From positions 1-22,460 of IMG/VR virus record IMGVR_UViG_3300025840_000280: a DNA stretch of 22,460 bases. The stretch is one strand, 5' to 3'. This stretch comes from a virus. Of this stretch, positions 14,395 to 22,460 are shown one piece after another; position 1 is the stretch's first letter; each line of letters begins with the position of its first letter. The notes below the pieces were generated by a model. It was not told where the DNA came from. It did not search any database and worked only from the letters and a program-made list of their open reading frames with translations. Made by a program: the position numbers and the translations under genes.

Positions 14395-16061
14395 TGCCAC
14401 AAATACCTTTATCTAGAAGACAGGTACAAAGACAAGCAATCTCAGGACAAGGCTTTGCTACCGAGCGTCCTCTTGTAGAAGATAGGACAGCAGAGCTTAG
14501 AGCTGTATCTCAAGCTTTTGGACAGATCGAAAATGTTATCAATAAGCAGATTGCAGAAGCTGAAGATATTGAAATATCGGCTCTTAAAACTAGGCTTAGA
14601 CAAAAGCAAAATGACTTACTACACAACAAAGATACAGGCTTTTACAAAGTCGCTGGTAAAGATACTACGACTCAACAAGATAGCTACAATAAAGATTTTT
14701 CTTTGTATGCTGACGAGCAAATTAAAGGACTTGGAAACGACAGGCTACGGCAAAGAGCTCAAGTCATTGCTGATGGGTATAAAGTAGACGTTGATCGACA
14801 GCTCAATACTCATACGATGAGAGAGATGGACAAGTATGATACAGCGCAATTTAAAACTAATCTAGACTCTCTTAGAGAAAATGCTGCACTAAATTATAAA
14901 GACTATACAGCTTCAGTCCCTAAGATCCAAGAGTCGTTAGCTGAGCAAAGATCTGAGATCGAAAGATATGGAGCTCGTAAGGGTATGTCTAGAGAAATGA
15001 TCAATAGCATGATCAATAACCAGTCTAGTGCTCTTCATTACGAAGTAATTACTAGAGCTCTAAACAATGGAGAGGATCTCCTTGCTAGAGACTATTACGC
15101 AGCAGCAAAAGAAAGAAATGAAATTGATGGAGATACTTCTCAAAAGCTTGATAAATTGGTCCAAGCTTCATCAGTTAAAGGTGAGTCAATTCGACAAACT
15201 AATTTAATTTTTGGAGAGTCTAAAGGCTTAGGAGAAATGCTCGAAGAAGCTAGAGCTATTAAAGATCCTGATGTCATGACTGCCACAGTACAAAGAGTTA
15301 AAAATAGATATAATGAGCATAAGCTTATTAAAAAAGAGAAAGTATTCCAGGAAGCTCAAAATATTAAAGAGCAGCTTGATCAGTACTCTACAATGGATCA
15401 TATTCCTCCTTCACAACTAGGACAGCTCAAAAAAGAGAAAAGATTACTTATCGAAAGATATGCTGCGTTAATGGCTAAGGGAGAACGACCTAATACAGAT
15501 CCTCTAGTTAAAAATAAGTTAATGACTATGGCATCTACTCCAGAACTTAGATCTCAATTTATGCAGACAGATCTAACTGATTACATTACAAAACTGTCTC
15601 CTTCAGACTATAACTCTTTCTTATCTATGCGAAAATCCATACAAGAAGGATCTTCTAAGCATGACGTAGAGTATGGGAAATTTCTTTCAGATACTGCAGT
15701 AATTAAAAATGTTATGGCAGCTTCGGGTATTAGCGGTGACAAGAGAGAAGCAGAATTTACAAATATTGTAATGCAAGCTGCTGTAGAGTGGCAGCGAGTT
15801 AATCAGAAAAAAGACATACCTAACGACGAGCTCTACAAGTTAGCTAGTCGCTATGCGCTAGATGTTGAAGTTAAAGGTCGGCTCTACGATCCTGATAAGA
15901 AAGTCTATCAGATTCAACCAGGAGAAAAGCTTCTAATTCCTCAAGACTTTTTAGAAGGAATGAGGTTAGCATATAAGAAAAGAGGACTTGTATATCCTGA
16001 GAAAAATCTTGAAAAGGTAAAAGCAGATTATCTAGATTACTTATCTAAAAAAGGAAAATAA
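14394..16061 (+). CDS. Internal virion protein (T7 gp15-position, 555 aa)
   Basis: An almost wholly helical, charged protein beginning PQIPLSRRQVQRQAISGQGF. The region with KQNDLLHNKDTGFYKVAGKD (about 72-91) resembles the 'r..ln.L..d..tGYl...Gkda' motif of podoviral internal virion proteins, and the section with ALHYEVITRALNNGEDLLARDYY (split; about 213-235) matches the repeated-helix region of that group. A typical location is the capsid core between internal protein B and the giant protein, with ejection into the host periplasm. The C-terminal 50 residues (YQIQPGEKLLIPQDFLEGMR) look globular. ATG shares its first base with the upstream stop; a GGGGAG site lies seven bases before it. Confidence 0.75.
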   Translation: MPQIPLSRRQVQRQAISGQGFATERPLVEDRTAELRAVSQAFGQIENVINKQIAEAEDIEISALKTRLRQKQNDLLHNKDTGFYKVAGKDTTTQQDSYNKDFSLYADEQIKGLGNDRLRQRAQVIADGYKVDVDRQLNTHTMREMDKYDTAQFKTNLDSLRENAALNYKDYTASVPKIQESLAEQRSEIERYGARKGMSREMINSMINNQSSALHYEVITRALNNGEDLLARDYYAAAKERNEIDGDTSQKLDKLVQASSVKGESIRQTNLIFGESKGLGEMLEEARAIKDPDVMTATVQRVKNRYNEHKLIKKEKVFQEAQNIKEQLDQYSTMDHIPPSQLGQLKKEKRLLIERYAALMAKGERPNTDPLVKNKLMTMASTPELRSQFMQTDLTDYITKLSPSDYNSFLSMRKSIQEGSSKHDVEYGKFLSDTAVIKNVMAASGISGDKREAEFTNIVMQAAVEWQRVNQKKDIPNDELYKLASRYALDVEVKGRLYDPDKKVYQIQPGEKLLIPQDFLEGMRLAYKKRGLVYPEKNLEKVKADYLDYLSKKGK

Positions 16062-19000
16062 TGGAAGATATCTTTGACCAAGTAGCTAATAACTCACTAG
16101 AAGAAAACGATATCGTCCAGCCCCAAGTAGAACCTACTGAAGGCAATATTTTTGATCAAGTAGCAGATGATGCTTTTGAAGTAAATAATTTTGAATACAA
16201 TGCAGCAGTACAAAATGTAGGAGATAGAGCTCCTTCTTCTCAGAAAGATGTATTTAAGTATTCTAAAGAAATGCAGCTTCCTCCTGAATTTGTAGAGAGA
16301 AATCTCGACATGATCAGACAGGCAAAAAAGACAGAAGAGCTTAAGAGGCTAAAAGAGACTAATCCTAATCTAGCTCTAACTTTGTCAGATCCTAATAAGT
16401 TAGCTGCTGCCCAAAACGATCTAGAAAAATTAAAAAAGTTTGACAGCTTTACTAGAAGCTTGCCAGTAGCTTATGAAGAGCCTGGCATGGGAGATGCTTT
16501 AATTAGAGGCTACTCCGATGGATATACTCAAAATAAAAAAAGCTACTACTTAGGCAAAATAGCTCTAGGTATTGATGTCGAAGACAGTATTAAAAATTTT
16601 GTAGCATTAAATAAATCTTTAGCAGAGAGAAGACAAAACGAACCTGAGTACATGAAAGAGTACAATAGGGAGAGAGGTAAAGTATCTGCTGAATTAGATA
16701 AGAGTTTTGCTAATTATTCTAAGACTTGGGATCTTTTGTCTGAAGGTAAAATAATTGATTCTCTTGCAAGTTTTGGAGCTGCTGGACCTCAAGCAATTGA
16801 CTCACTACTAGATGCTATTGCTTTCTATGGTACTTCAGGAAGAGCAATAGCTTATCAGTCTGCAAACAGTCTAAACAATACTCTAGCTCCTTTAATAGCT
16901 GGTACAGCAGGACTTGTAGCAGGAGCTTCAGCAGGAGGAGCAGCAGGAGGAGCTTTAGCTAGTATTCCTGGACTAGGATTAGGAGCAGCAGGAGGAGCTG
17001 TAGTCGGAGGAGTCACTGGTACTTTTTCTACAGGCTTTGTACTTGAATTTTTAAACCAAGCTGAAGAAGTCTTAGTAGAGAATAAAGTAGACTTGCTTGA
17101 TCCAGATTCAATTAAAAGAGCTTTTGAAAATCCTGAAATTTTAGCAGAGATAAAGAAAAAAGGGACTATTAAAGGAGTCTCTGTCGCAGCAATTGAAACC
17201 TTAACTAACGTGATAGGAGGAAGATTCCTGTCTGGTTTTAAAGGAGCTACGCTTGGTCAAAAAGCAGGAAAAGTAGCAGCAGCTCAAGCGGTCGAGGCTA
17301 CTGGAGAAGCAGCAGGAGAAATAGGAAGCTCCATGCTCATAGGTAAGGAGTTTACTCCTGAGCTACTTCTTCAAGGAGCTGAAGAGGGACTTATGGCAAT
17401 GCTTACAGGTGGAGTACTTGATTCGGTCAAGTTTACATCAGGTAGCATTAAAGAAAAAGCTGTAGCCATCAAAGATCTTAATGACAGATCAGAGCAAGCC
17501 AAGCAATTTGGATCCACTCTTGATGGAGCTATTGAGCAATTGCAAGAGATGGAAGTCAAAGACATTGCTCCAGATATAGTTACTGAAATCATTGGAACTA
17601 ATGTAGAAGGACAACAAGTCTTTATGCAAGCTGATGAGTTTGAAGATCATTGGAAAAGTCAGGGAGAAAATCCTCAAGAAAAAGCTGATGAGTTACTCCC
17701 TAATGGTAGGCGAGATCTTGAAAATGCTAAGCAAGAAGGTGGACCAGTAACAATTCCTGTAGAAGATTACGTTACTAAATTTTCTCAAGAAGAAAGCTTT
17801 GAAGCATTATCCAAACTAGTTAGAAAAGATCCAGGAGCAATGAGCACTGGAGAAGGTGAAAGACTTACAGCAAATATTCCAAGACTTCTTGGAGAACTTT
17901 CTAAGCAAGCTCGAGTAGAGCAAAATAGAAGAAAAAAGATTCAAGAAGGTAGAGAGGGAGTTGTTAGAGAAATTGAAGGACAGCTTCTTAATCTCCCTGA
18001 TTTTGATGCAAAGTCTGCTAGAAAAGTGGCTGAGTTGTATGCTGCAAATATTGAAGCAATGGCAGCAAAAAACAATAAAGATATTTTGGATTTCTATCAG
18101 CAAAGATCTCTAGAAATCAGAAGAGGTACAAAAGAAGATATCACTCCAGGATCTTTATTCCAGGATAAAAGGACAGGGATAAATTTAAGATCAAATGAGA
18201 CTCTTGCTCCTGAATTATCTGAAGTAACAGAAATAGATGTATTAGATCTAGAAGCTTTAGATTTTGAAAAATACGTACCTTACAATTTAGAAACATTTAA
18301 ACAAGAAACAGCAGTATCTTTTCAAGATAAAGTATTTAATAACAAGTATAGCAAGCAATCTTTTAAAGTTAGTCCTAAAGCTATAAACAATGCTGTAGAT
18401 GAATTGATCAGACAAAGGCTTGGAGAAGAGGCTGGAAAAGAGATAGAAGTAAAGCCTGGAGTAACGACTAAGGCAGCAAAGCGTAAAGAGAAAGTAAGGC
18501 TACTCCAGTCAGTCGATAATGTAACAGCATTAGCTAATTTTGGATTTCTTGCCCAAAATGCTAGACGTACCTCGATATCAAAAGACGGCACTGAAACATA
18601 TCATGCAGTAGCTAATGTAGGTAATAAGAGAGCTGCTGGTATTAGGTTTGAAGTTAAAGATGGAGAAGTTACTTATATTCAGCCCGTATCCTTTAGACAG
18701 CCTATAGGAAGACGTGGAGTCGCTGAAGGTCCAGTAGTCCAAGGTCCTCCTACAGGCAGGATCAGTATATCAGACTTTGCTACTCTAATAAATCAAGGGA
18801 AAGGTAGATTATCTCGAGTTGGTAGAAAAGATGTATATTTTCAACAAGATGCAAAAGTTTTAAACAAACATAATCAGGACGCTATGGGATTCTATTCTAA
18901 CCTTAGAGATCTCGTAGTGCGTCTAAAAATTGGCACTGTACCAGCTAAGAACTTGTTGAACCGTCTACGTAAAGAGGGAGCGAAAAAGGACGAGCTTGAA

Positions 19001-22000
19001 TACACTGACCTTGCTTCATATCTAGAGGCAAAGGGAGATGAGAAAGTCAACGAGCAGCAGATCTTAGAGTACCTAGATAATAACGGAGTTAAAATCTCTC
19101 AGATTATTCTCGCTGAAGACTTTGCTGCTCCAGTTGAAGTAGACTCGGATCTTGTAAGTGCAAGCGATATAAATTTTGAAGAGGATAGGATCTCCTGGTC
19201 AGATTACGAGCCTTATTATGATGCAGACTTTATTGTGGATTATAACTCTGAATTTGACTACCACGTAGAACAAGCAGAATCACAATTAGTCAAATACCTA
19301 ACTGAAAATGTAAATAATGGATACTCTTTTGCAGCAGATAATATTATCTCTCAAATGAAAGAAGACGAAGAATATGCTCAAGAAGTACGTCAAGCTTTTG
19401 AGGACGAAGAGCTTGAAGATTTTATTAGAAAAGACCAAGAGTCAGAAATAAACGAAGCTATTTCAGATTATGCAAGCGATAGAGCTAATGATCCAGACGA
19501 TGAAACTTATAGCTTTATGAGAATGAGTGATACCGAAAACGGTATTGAGATTCTCTATAATCCAGATTTAGGCATTGCCAAACTTGAAGGACCTTCTGGA
19601 GAGATCTACGACATGGAAGGAGAGTTTAACGGCAATGCTAACGAGATGGCTATTGTAGCAATCAATAAGCTTATCGAAGAAGGTGAGATAGAGCAGCCTT
19701 TAGAACCTTTCTATGAGCAAGATCTCTCTTTAGATATTCAACTTGATGAGGACGGAGATTTTGACGAATACATAGAACATCCTCAAACTGGTCAAGAAAT
19801 TGGAAGACTTTACCTTTCAGATATTGAAGACCAGGAATGGAACCTTACTCTCCAAATAGGAAACATTGAAGAAGATATAGATTTTTCTGGTACTCCAGAG
19901 CAAGCAAAAGCTCGAGTAGTACGGGAGCTGCAAAGAGTAGGACTTATTAGAGTCGATAGCAATGCAGAGTCTCAAGAGGGTACAATAGATGTCGATCCTT
20001 TTGAAGGCATGACTGAAGAAGAAAGAGCTCTAGCAGAAGAGAGGCAAAAGCTTGAAAATCCTAGAGGAAATGTAAACTGGAGAAAACATTCTCTTATAGG
20101 AGGCGAAAACTACATTGAGATCCTTTTAACTCTTCCAGAATCTAAAGGTACTTTTACACATTCTCTACACTACAGAGGCTATGAAAATTTTGTAGTCCAC
20201 GTAAGGATATCAGAGAGAACAGATGCAGAAGGTAAGAAAGTTTACTTTATCGAAGAGATGCAGTCTGACTGGCATCAGCAAGGAAGAGAAAAAGGTTATC
20301 GTCCAGAAGGTAGAGAAAAAGAAGCTATTATAGACCAGATCTCTTCACTAACTGTAGACATTGGAAAAACTGAAGATGAAAAGACAGCTATCGAACAGTC
20401 TGAGCAATACAAAGCTTTAGAAGATAAACAAGAAGAAGAAAGAACTAGAATCAATAAACAGCTTACAGATCTCGAAGAAAATGAAATAGCTAAGCTTAGA
20501 GAAGAAAATGACAAGCAGCTAGAAGAAGCTCAAAAAAAGTATGAGACTTTTTTAGAAGAAATAGACGCTAAAATACTTAAGAAAGAAAAAGAAGCAGAAC
20601 AAGTAGACAGCGTAACCTCTGAAGAAGGTAGAAAAATTTGGTCTGAAATGTCGCAGCTTAGGGATCAAAAAAGCGAAAGTAGTAATGAATATCTGACTAC
20701 TAAGAGAAGACTGCGCAGCGAATACAATAAAAAAGCAGATGCTTTACGAGATCCTCTCGAAGAAGAAGCAAGAAATATTCGAGATAAATACGAACTCTTA
20801 AAAGCTGCTTTAACTGAAAAAGTAGACGATAAACTCTATGATCTAAAAAGCAAACAAAGAGAGCTACAAAGATCACTTGATAGAGGAGTACCTGATGCTC
20901 CATTTAAAGATACTCAAGCCTGGATTATGCTTGCCCTAAAAAGAGTATTACGAATTGCAGCAGAGAAAGGCATGGACTCAGTAGCTTGGACTCCTGCAAT
21001 TGTCCATCAGCATAGGTGGGGTACTGACAAAGTAGCCTGGAAAAGAGTAAAACTTAAAAATGAAAAAAATCAAGAAACAGAAGGCTTTATCGTTAGCTCC
21101 CAGGAGCAAGTCGGAGGTACTGCAGGAGCCGAAGGTGGTACAATTGAAGAGCTCGCTATCGCTAGAGGAGAGCTACGTTCAGGAGAAAACTTTGTCACTT
21201 CTGAAGAGGAGCTTTTAAAGGAGCTAACTTCTATACTCAGCAGAGAAAGAGGGACCAGATCTTTAAAGTCTTTAACGTCAACTATATGGAAAGACATGCA
21301 AGCTACTGAGCTTAATCAAACAGGAGTGAGAAAGCCTCGTGACGAGGGGATGGAGTTTTTCTACAATAGAGCTCTACCTAAAGCGGCTACAGAGTACATT
21401 AAGAAAATTGACAAAAAAGCAGTACCTACTCCGACAGATGTTGAGGCTACTTATTACGAAGCTTTTGACTCTGAAGGAGAGCTCATAGGATTTACTGATC
21501 AAGATGCAGAAAGAAAATCTAGACCATACGAGAATGTTAAAAAGCTTGAGCAGCTAAAAGCTCTATCAATTCCTCTAACTCCAGAGCTAGTAGATTATCT
21601 TTTAAAAGGTCAGCCACTTTTTCAAAAAGACGGCACTGGTCCCAAAGGTATGATTGACTTCTCAGATCCTGATAAGATGATCATTACTATTTTTAAAAAT
21701 GCAAACAAGTCTACAATACTTCACGAACTTGGACATTCTTTCCTAGAAAACATGAGAAGAGTAGCAATTGATCTAGATCAGATGGATGCAAGTAAATTCA
21801 CTTCAGCACAGAAGCAATTTAGACGAGATCAAAGAGCTCTACTAAATCATTTTGGAGTTAATAGCTTTGCTGACATTACTACCGAACATCATGAAGATTT
21901 TGCCAGAATGACAGAGGCATTTCTTATGGAAGGTAAAGCTCCTTCTAAGAGATTGAGATCTGCTTTCAACACTTTTAAAACTTGGCTAATTAATATCTAC

Positions 22001-22460
22001 AAAAACATCAGAGGTATCAGTAGAGCTGCTGGTCAAGATATTGAGCTAACTCCAGAAATGAGAGAGATCTTTAATAGACTACTTGCCACAGAAGAAGAGA
22101 TAGCAGAAGTCCAAAGCGAAGCAGGATACGATGAGACAAGCATCACTAGCTTTCTATCAGCTCTAGGATTTAAAGAAGGAGATGATGAGTCTGACAGGCT
22201 AATCCAAGCTCATTCAGAAGCTCAAGACGAAGCAGCTCTACAGCTTTACAAAGAGCAAGTAGCTCAAAGAAAAAAGAAGAAAACTAAAGAATATAACGCT
22301 AGAAAGAAAGTTATTAAAGAGGAAGTGACCGAGGAAGTTAAAGACAATCCTCTCTTTGTTGCAAGAGATGCGATTAAGACGCATAAGATTGATGACCAGC
22401 CTATCCTCGGATACAAGACAATTAAGTTTAATACTGCTCAGCTAAAAGAGATGCTGACTC
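16061..22460 (+). CDS. Giant polyvalent internal virion protein with metallopeptidase, 3' end outside window (>2133 aa)
   Basis: I translated one unbroken frame from ATG 16061 to the right edge. In order: two IFDQVA motifs (residues 4-9, 30-35); a Gly/Ala-rich membrane-like segment (about 275-330); the block VTIPVEDYVTKF (about 561-572); a helical block ending SLFQD (698-702); a weakly PBECR-like beta region (about 813-885, unsure); GFYSNLRDLV (943-952) to about 1020, a large-polyvalent-protein block; an acidic insert (about 1022-1335) with a duplicated module; WRKHSLIGGENY (from 1340) to EEMQSDWHQQGREKGY (1398-1413); an E/K-rich coiled coil (about 1420-1608); VPDAPFKDTQAW (from 1610); and HELGH (1888-1892) with EDFARMTEAF (1945-1954). 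Such phage proteins are probably injected with DNA. No lytic transglycosylase domain was recognised. The start couples to the upstream stop (TAATG). Confidence 0.88.
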   Translation, partial: MEDIFDQVANNSLEENDIVQPQVEPTEGNIFDQVADDAFEVNNFEYNAAVQNVGDRAPSSQKDVFKYSKEMQLPPEFVERNLDMIRQAKKTEELKRLKETNPNLALTLSDPNKLAAAQNDLEKLKKFDSFTRSLPVAYEEPGMGDALIRGYSDGYTQNKKSYYLGKIALGIDVEDSIKNFVALNKSLAERRQNEPEYMKEYNRERGKVSAELDKSFANYSKTWDLLSEGKIIDSLASFGAAGPQAIDSLLDAIAFYGTSGRAIAYQSANSLNNTLAPLIAGTAGLVAGASAGGAAGGALASIPGLGLGAAGGAVVGGVTGTFSTGFVLEFLNQAEEVLVENKVDLLDPDSIKRAFENPEILAEIKKKGTIKGVSVAAIETLTNVIGGRFLSGFKGATLGQKAGKVAAAQAVEATGEAAGEIGSSMLIGKEFTPELLLQGAEEGLMAMLTGGVLDSVKFTSGSIKEKAVAIKDLNDRSEQAKQFGSTLDGAIEQLQEMEVKDIAPDIVTEIIGTNVEGQQVFMQADEFEDHWKSQGENPQEKADELLPNGRRDLENAKQEGGPVTIPVEDYVTKFSQEESFEALSKLVRKDPGAMSTGEGERLTANIPRLLGELSKQARVEQNRRKKIQEGREGVVREIEGQLLNLPDFDAKSARKVAELYAANIEAMAAKNNKDILDFYQQRSLEIRRGTKEDITPGSLFQDKRTGINLRSNETLAPELSEVTEIDVLDLEALDFEKYVPYNLETFKQETAVSFQDKVFNNKYSKQSFKVSPKAINNAVDELIRQRLGEEAGKEIEVKPGVTTKAAKRKEKVRLLQSVDNVTALANFGFLAQNARRTSISKDGTETYHAVANVGNKRAAGIRFEVKDGEVTYIQPVSFRQPIGRRGVAEGPVVQGPPTGRISISDFATLINQGKGRLSRVGRKDVYFQQDAKVLNKHNQDAMGFYSNLRDLVVRLKIGTVPAKNLLNRLRKEGAKKDELEYTDLASYLEAKGDEKVNEQQILEYLDNNGVKISQIILAEDFAAPVEVDSDLVSASDINFEEDRISWSDYEPYYDADFIVDYNSEFDYHVEQAESQLVKYLTENVNNGYSFAADNIISQMKEDEEYAQEVRQAFEDEELEDFIRKDQESEINEAISDYASDRANDPDDETYSFMRMSDTENGIEILYNPDLGIAKLEGPSGEIYDMEGEFNGNANEMAIVAINKLIEEGEIEQPLEPFYEQDLSLDIQLDEDGDFDEYIEHPQTGQEIGRLYLSDIEDQEWNLTLQIGNIEEDIDFSGTPEQAKARVVRELQRVGLIRVDSNAESQEGTIDVDPFEGMTEEERALAEERQKLENPRGNVNWRKHSLIGGENYIEILLTLPESKGTFTHSLHYRGYENFVVHVRISERTDAEGKKVYFIEEMQSDWHQQGREKGYRPEGREKEAIIDQISSLTVDIGKTEDEKTAIEQSEQYKALEDKQEEERTRINKQLTDLEENEIAKLREENDKQLEEAQKKYETFLEEIDAKILKKEKEAEQVDSVTSEEGRKIWSEMSQLRDQKSESSNEYLTTKRRLRSEYNKKADALRDPLEEEARNIRDKYELLKAALTEKVDDKLYDLKSKQRELQRSLDRGVPDAPFKDTQAWIMLALKRVLRIAAEKGMDSVAWTPAIVHQHRWGTDKVAWKRVKLKNEKNQETEGFIVSSQEQVGGTAGAEGGTIEELAIARGELRSGENFVTSEEELLKELTSILSRERGTRSLKSLTSTIWKDMQATELNQTGVRKPRDEGMEFFYNRALPKAATEYIKKIDKKAVPTPTDVEATYYEAFDSEGELIGFTDQDAERKSRPYENVKKLEQLKALSIPLTPELVDYLLKGQPLFQKDGTGPKGMIDFSDPDKMIITIFKNANKSTILHELGHSFLENMRRVAIDLDQMDASKFTSAQKQFRRDQRALLNHFGVNSFADITTEHHEDFARMTEAFLMEGKAPSKRLRSAFNTFKTWLINIYKNIRGISRAAGQDIELTPEMREIFNRLLATEEEIAEVQSEAGYDETSITSFLSALGFKEGDDESDRLIQAHSEAQDEAALQLYKEQVAQRKKKKTKEYNARKKVIKEEVTEEVKDNPLFVARDAIKTHKIDDQPILGYKTIKFNTAQLKEMLT
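16882..17050 (+). other. Gly/Ala-rich hydrophobic segment of the giant protein
   Basis: Residues about 275-330 run LAPLIAGTAGLVAGASAGG onward, then SIPGLGLGAAGGAVVGGVTG and FSTGFVLEF. Long stretches without charge and with glycine-zipper spacing (GxxxG, AxxxG) suggest membrane insertion, as in ejected phage proteins and some toxins. Confidence 0.65.
19541..19951 (+). repeat. Duplicated module within the acidic insert of the giant protein
   Basis: Two segments (residues about 1161-1211 and 1238-1298) each have beta-type residues and then a helix with the same pattern: EGEFNGNANEMAIVAINKL..GEI and EDIDFSGTPEQAKARVVREL..GLI. The shared pattern is [DE]-F-x-G-[NT], A, I/V, L, G-x-I. DNA identity is low, so the duplication would be old. 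Confidence 0.5.
20320..20885 (+). other. Long coiled-coil insert in the giant protein
   Basis: Residues about 1420-1608 are dominated by Glu, Lys, Gln and Arg with spaced Leu/Ile, for example EEERTRINKQLTDLEENEI. It separates two conserved blocks (EEMQSDWHQ and VPDAPF) that in relatives belong to one domain, so it probably forms an antiparallel helical hairpin projecting from that domain. Confidence 0.65.
21722..21922 (+). other. HEXXH zinc metallopeptidase core in the giant protein
   Basis: CAC GAA CTT GGA CAT at 21722-21736 encodes HELGH (residues 1888-1892) in the setting STILHELGHSFLENM. The conserved EHHEDFARMTEAF (1942-1954) downstream supplies candidate third ligands (Glu1945 or Glu1952). 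The segment before it (PLFQKDG, ITIFKNAN) and after it (KRLRSAFNTFKTWLINIY) matches the metallopeptidase-like domain common in phage polyvalent proteins. Confidence 0.8.

Noticed and set aside
16882-21297. Several - strand open frames inside the giant gene (for example 17816-18103 and 20296-20514)
   Set aside because: They are Ser/Leu/Phe-rich, as expected from the reverse complement of GAA/AGA/GCA-rich coding sequence, while the + frame is unbroken and carries conserved motifs.
16061-22460. Lytic transglycosylase domain in the giant protein, as in T7 gp16
   Set aside because: I found no N-terminal Glu-containing transglycosylase motif in the 2133 visible residues; it may be absent or outside the window.

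Overview
The window is a late (virion assembly) segment of a tailed double-stranded DNA phage or prophage. Every supported gene is on the + strand, packed tightly, usually with a few bases of spacing or short overlaps. The gene content and order (TerL, GNAT-like protein, small virion protein, head-tail connector, Bbp19-like protein, scaffold, major capsid protein, Bbp16-like cement protein, tail-tube adaptor, capsid staple-like protein, large tail protein, internal virion proteins, giant polyvalent protein) match, from memory, the short-tailed (podovirus) plan of Bordetella phage BPP-1 and its many relatives. Ejection-type internal proteins suggest a Gram-negative host. Base composition is moderately AT-rich, with AGA the usual Arg codon. 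I cannot name the host. No integrase, repressor or replication gene is visible, so lysogeny cannot be judged.

Region 1 (1-2904) is an adhesion/fibre module: the tail of an unknown coiled-coil protein, a 30-residue single-membrane-span ORF, two small unknown proteins, a protein with an N-terminal domain of the tail-fibre/Mtd_N type, and a 538-residue fibre-like protein with coiled coils. A GC-rich hairpin follows (2911-2928). Glycine codons here are mostly GGT/GGC, unlike the GGA-rich genes downstream.

Region 2 (2955-9752) packages DNA and builds the head: large terminase, acetyltransferase-fold protein, small virion protein, portal, Bbp19-like protein, scaffold, major capsid protein, cement protein and a small basic protein. 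It ends at a very clear intrinsic terminator (9754-9782).

Region 3 (9792-16061) builds the tail and the ejection set: a small beta-rich protein, tail-tube A-like adaptor, staple-like protein, a 935-residue tail protein carrying two copies of an E1_FCCH-like module, and two internal virion proteins.

Region 4 (16061 to the right edge) is one uninterrupted reading frame of at least 2133 codons with no stop before the window ends. It is a multidomain polyvalent phage protein with a Gly/Ala-rich membrane-like segment, conserved large-polyvalent-protein blocks, an acidic insertion with a duplicated module, a long coiled coil and an HEXXH metallopeptidase. Such proteins are thought to travel in the capsid and enter the host with the DNA.

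No stretch longer than about 60 bases lacks a gene. I saw no tRNA, rRNA, CRISPR array, IS element or convincing promoter. No small terminase subunit or recognisable lysis enzyme lies in the window.
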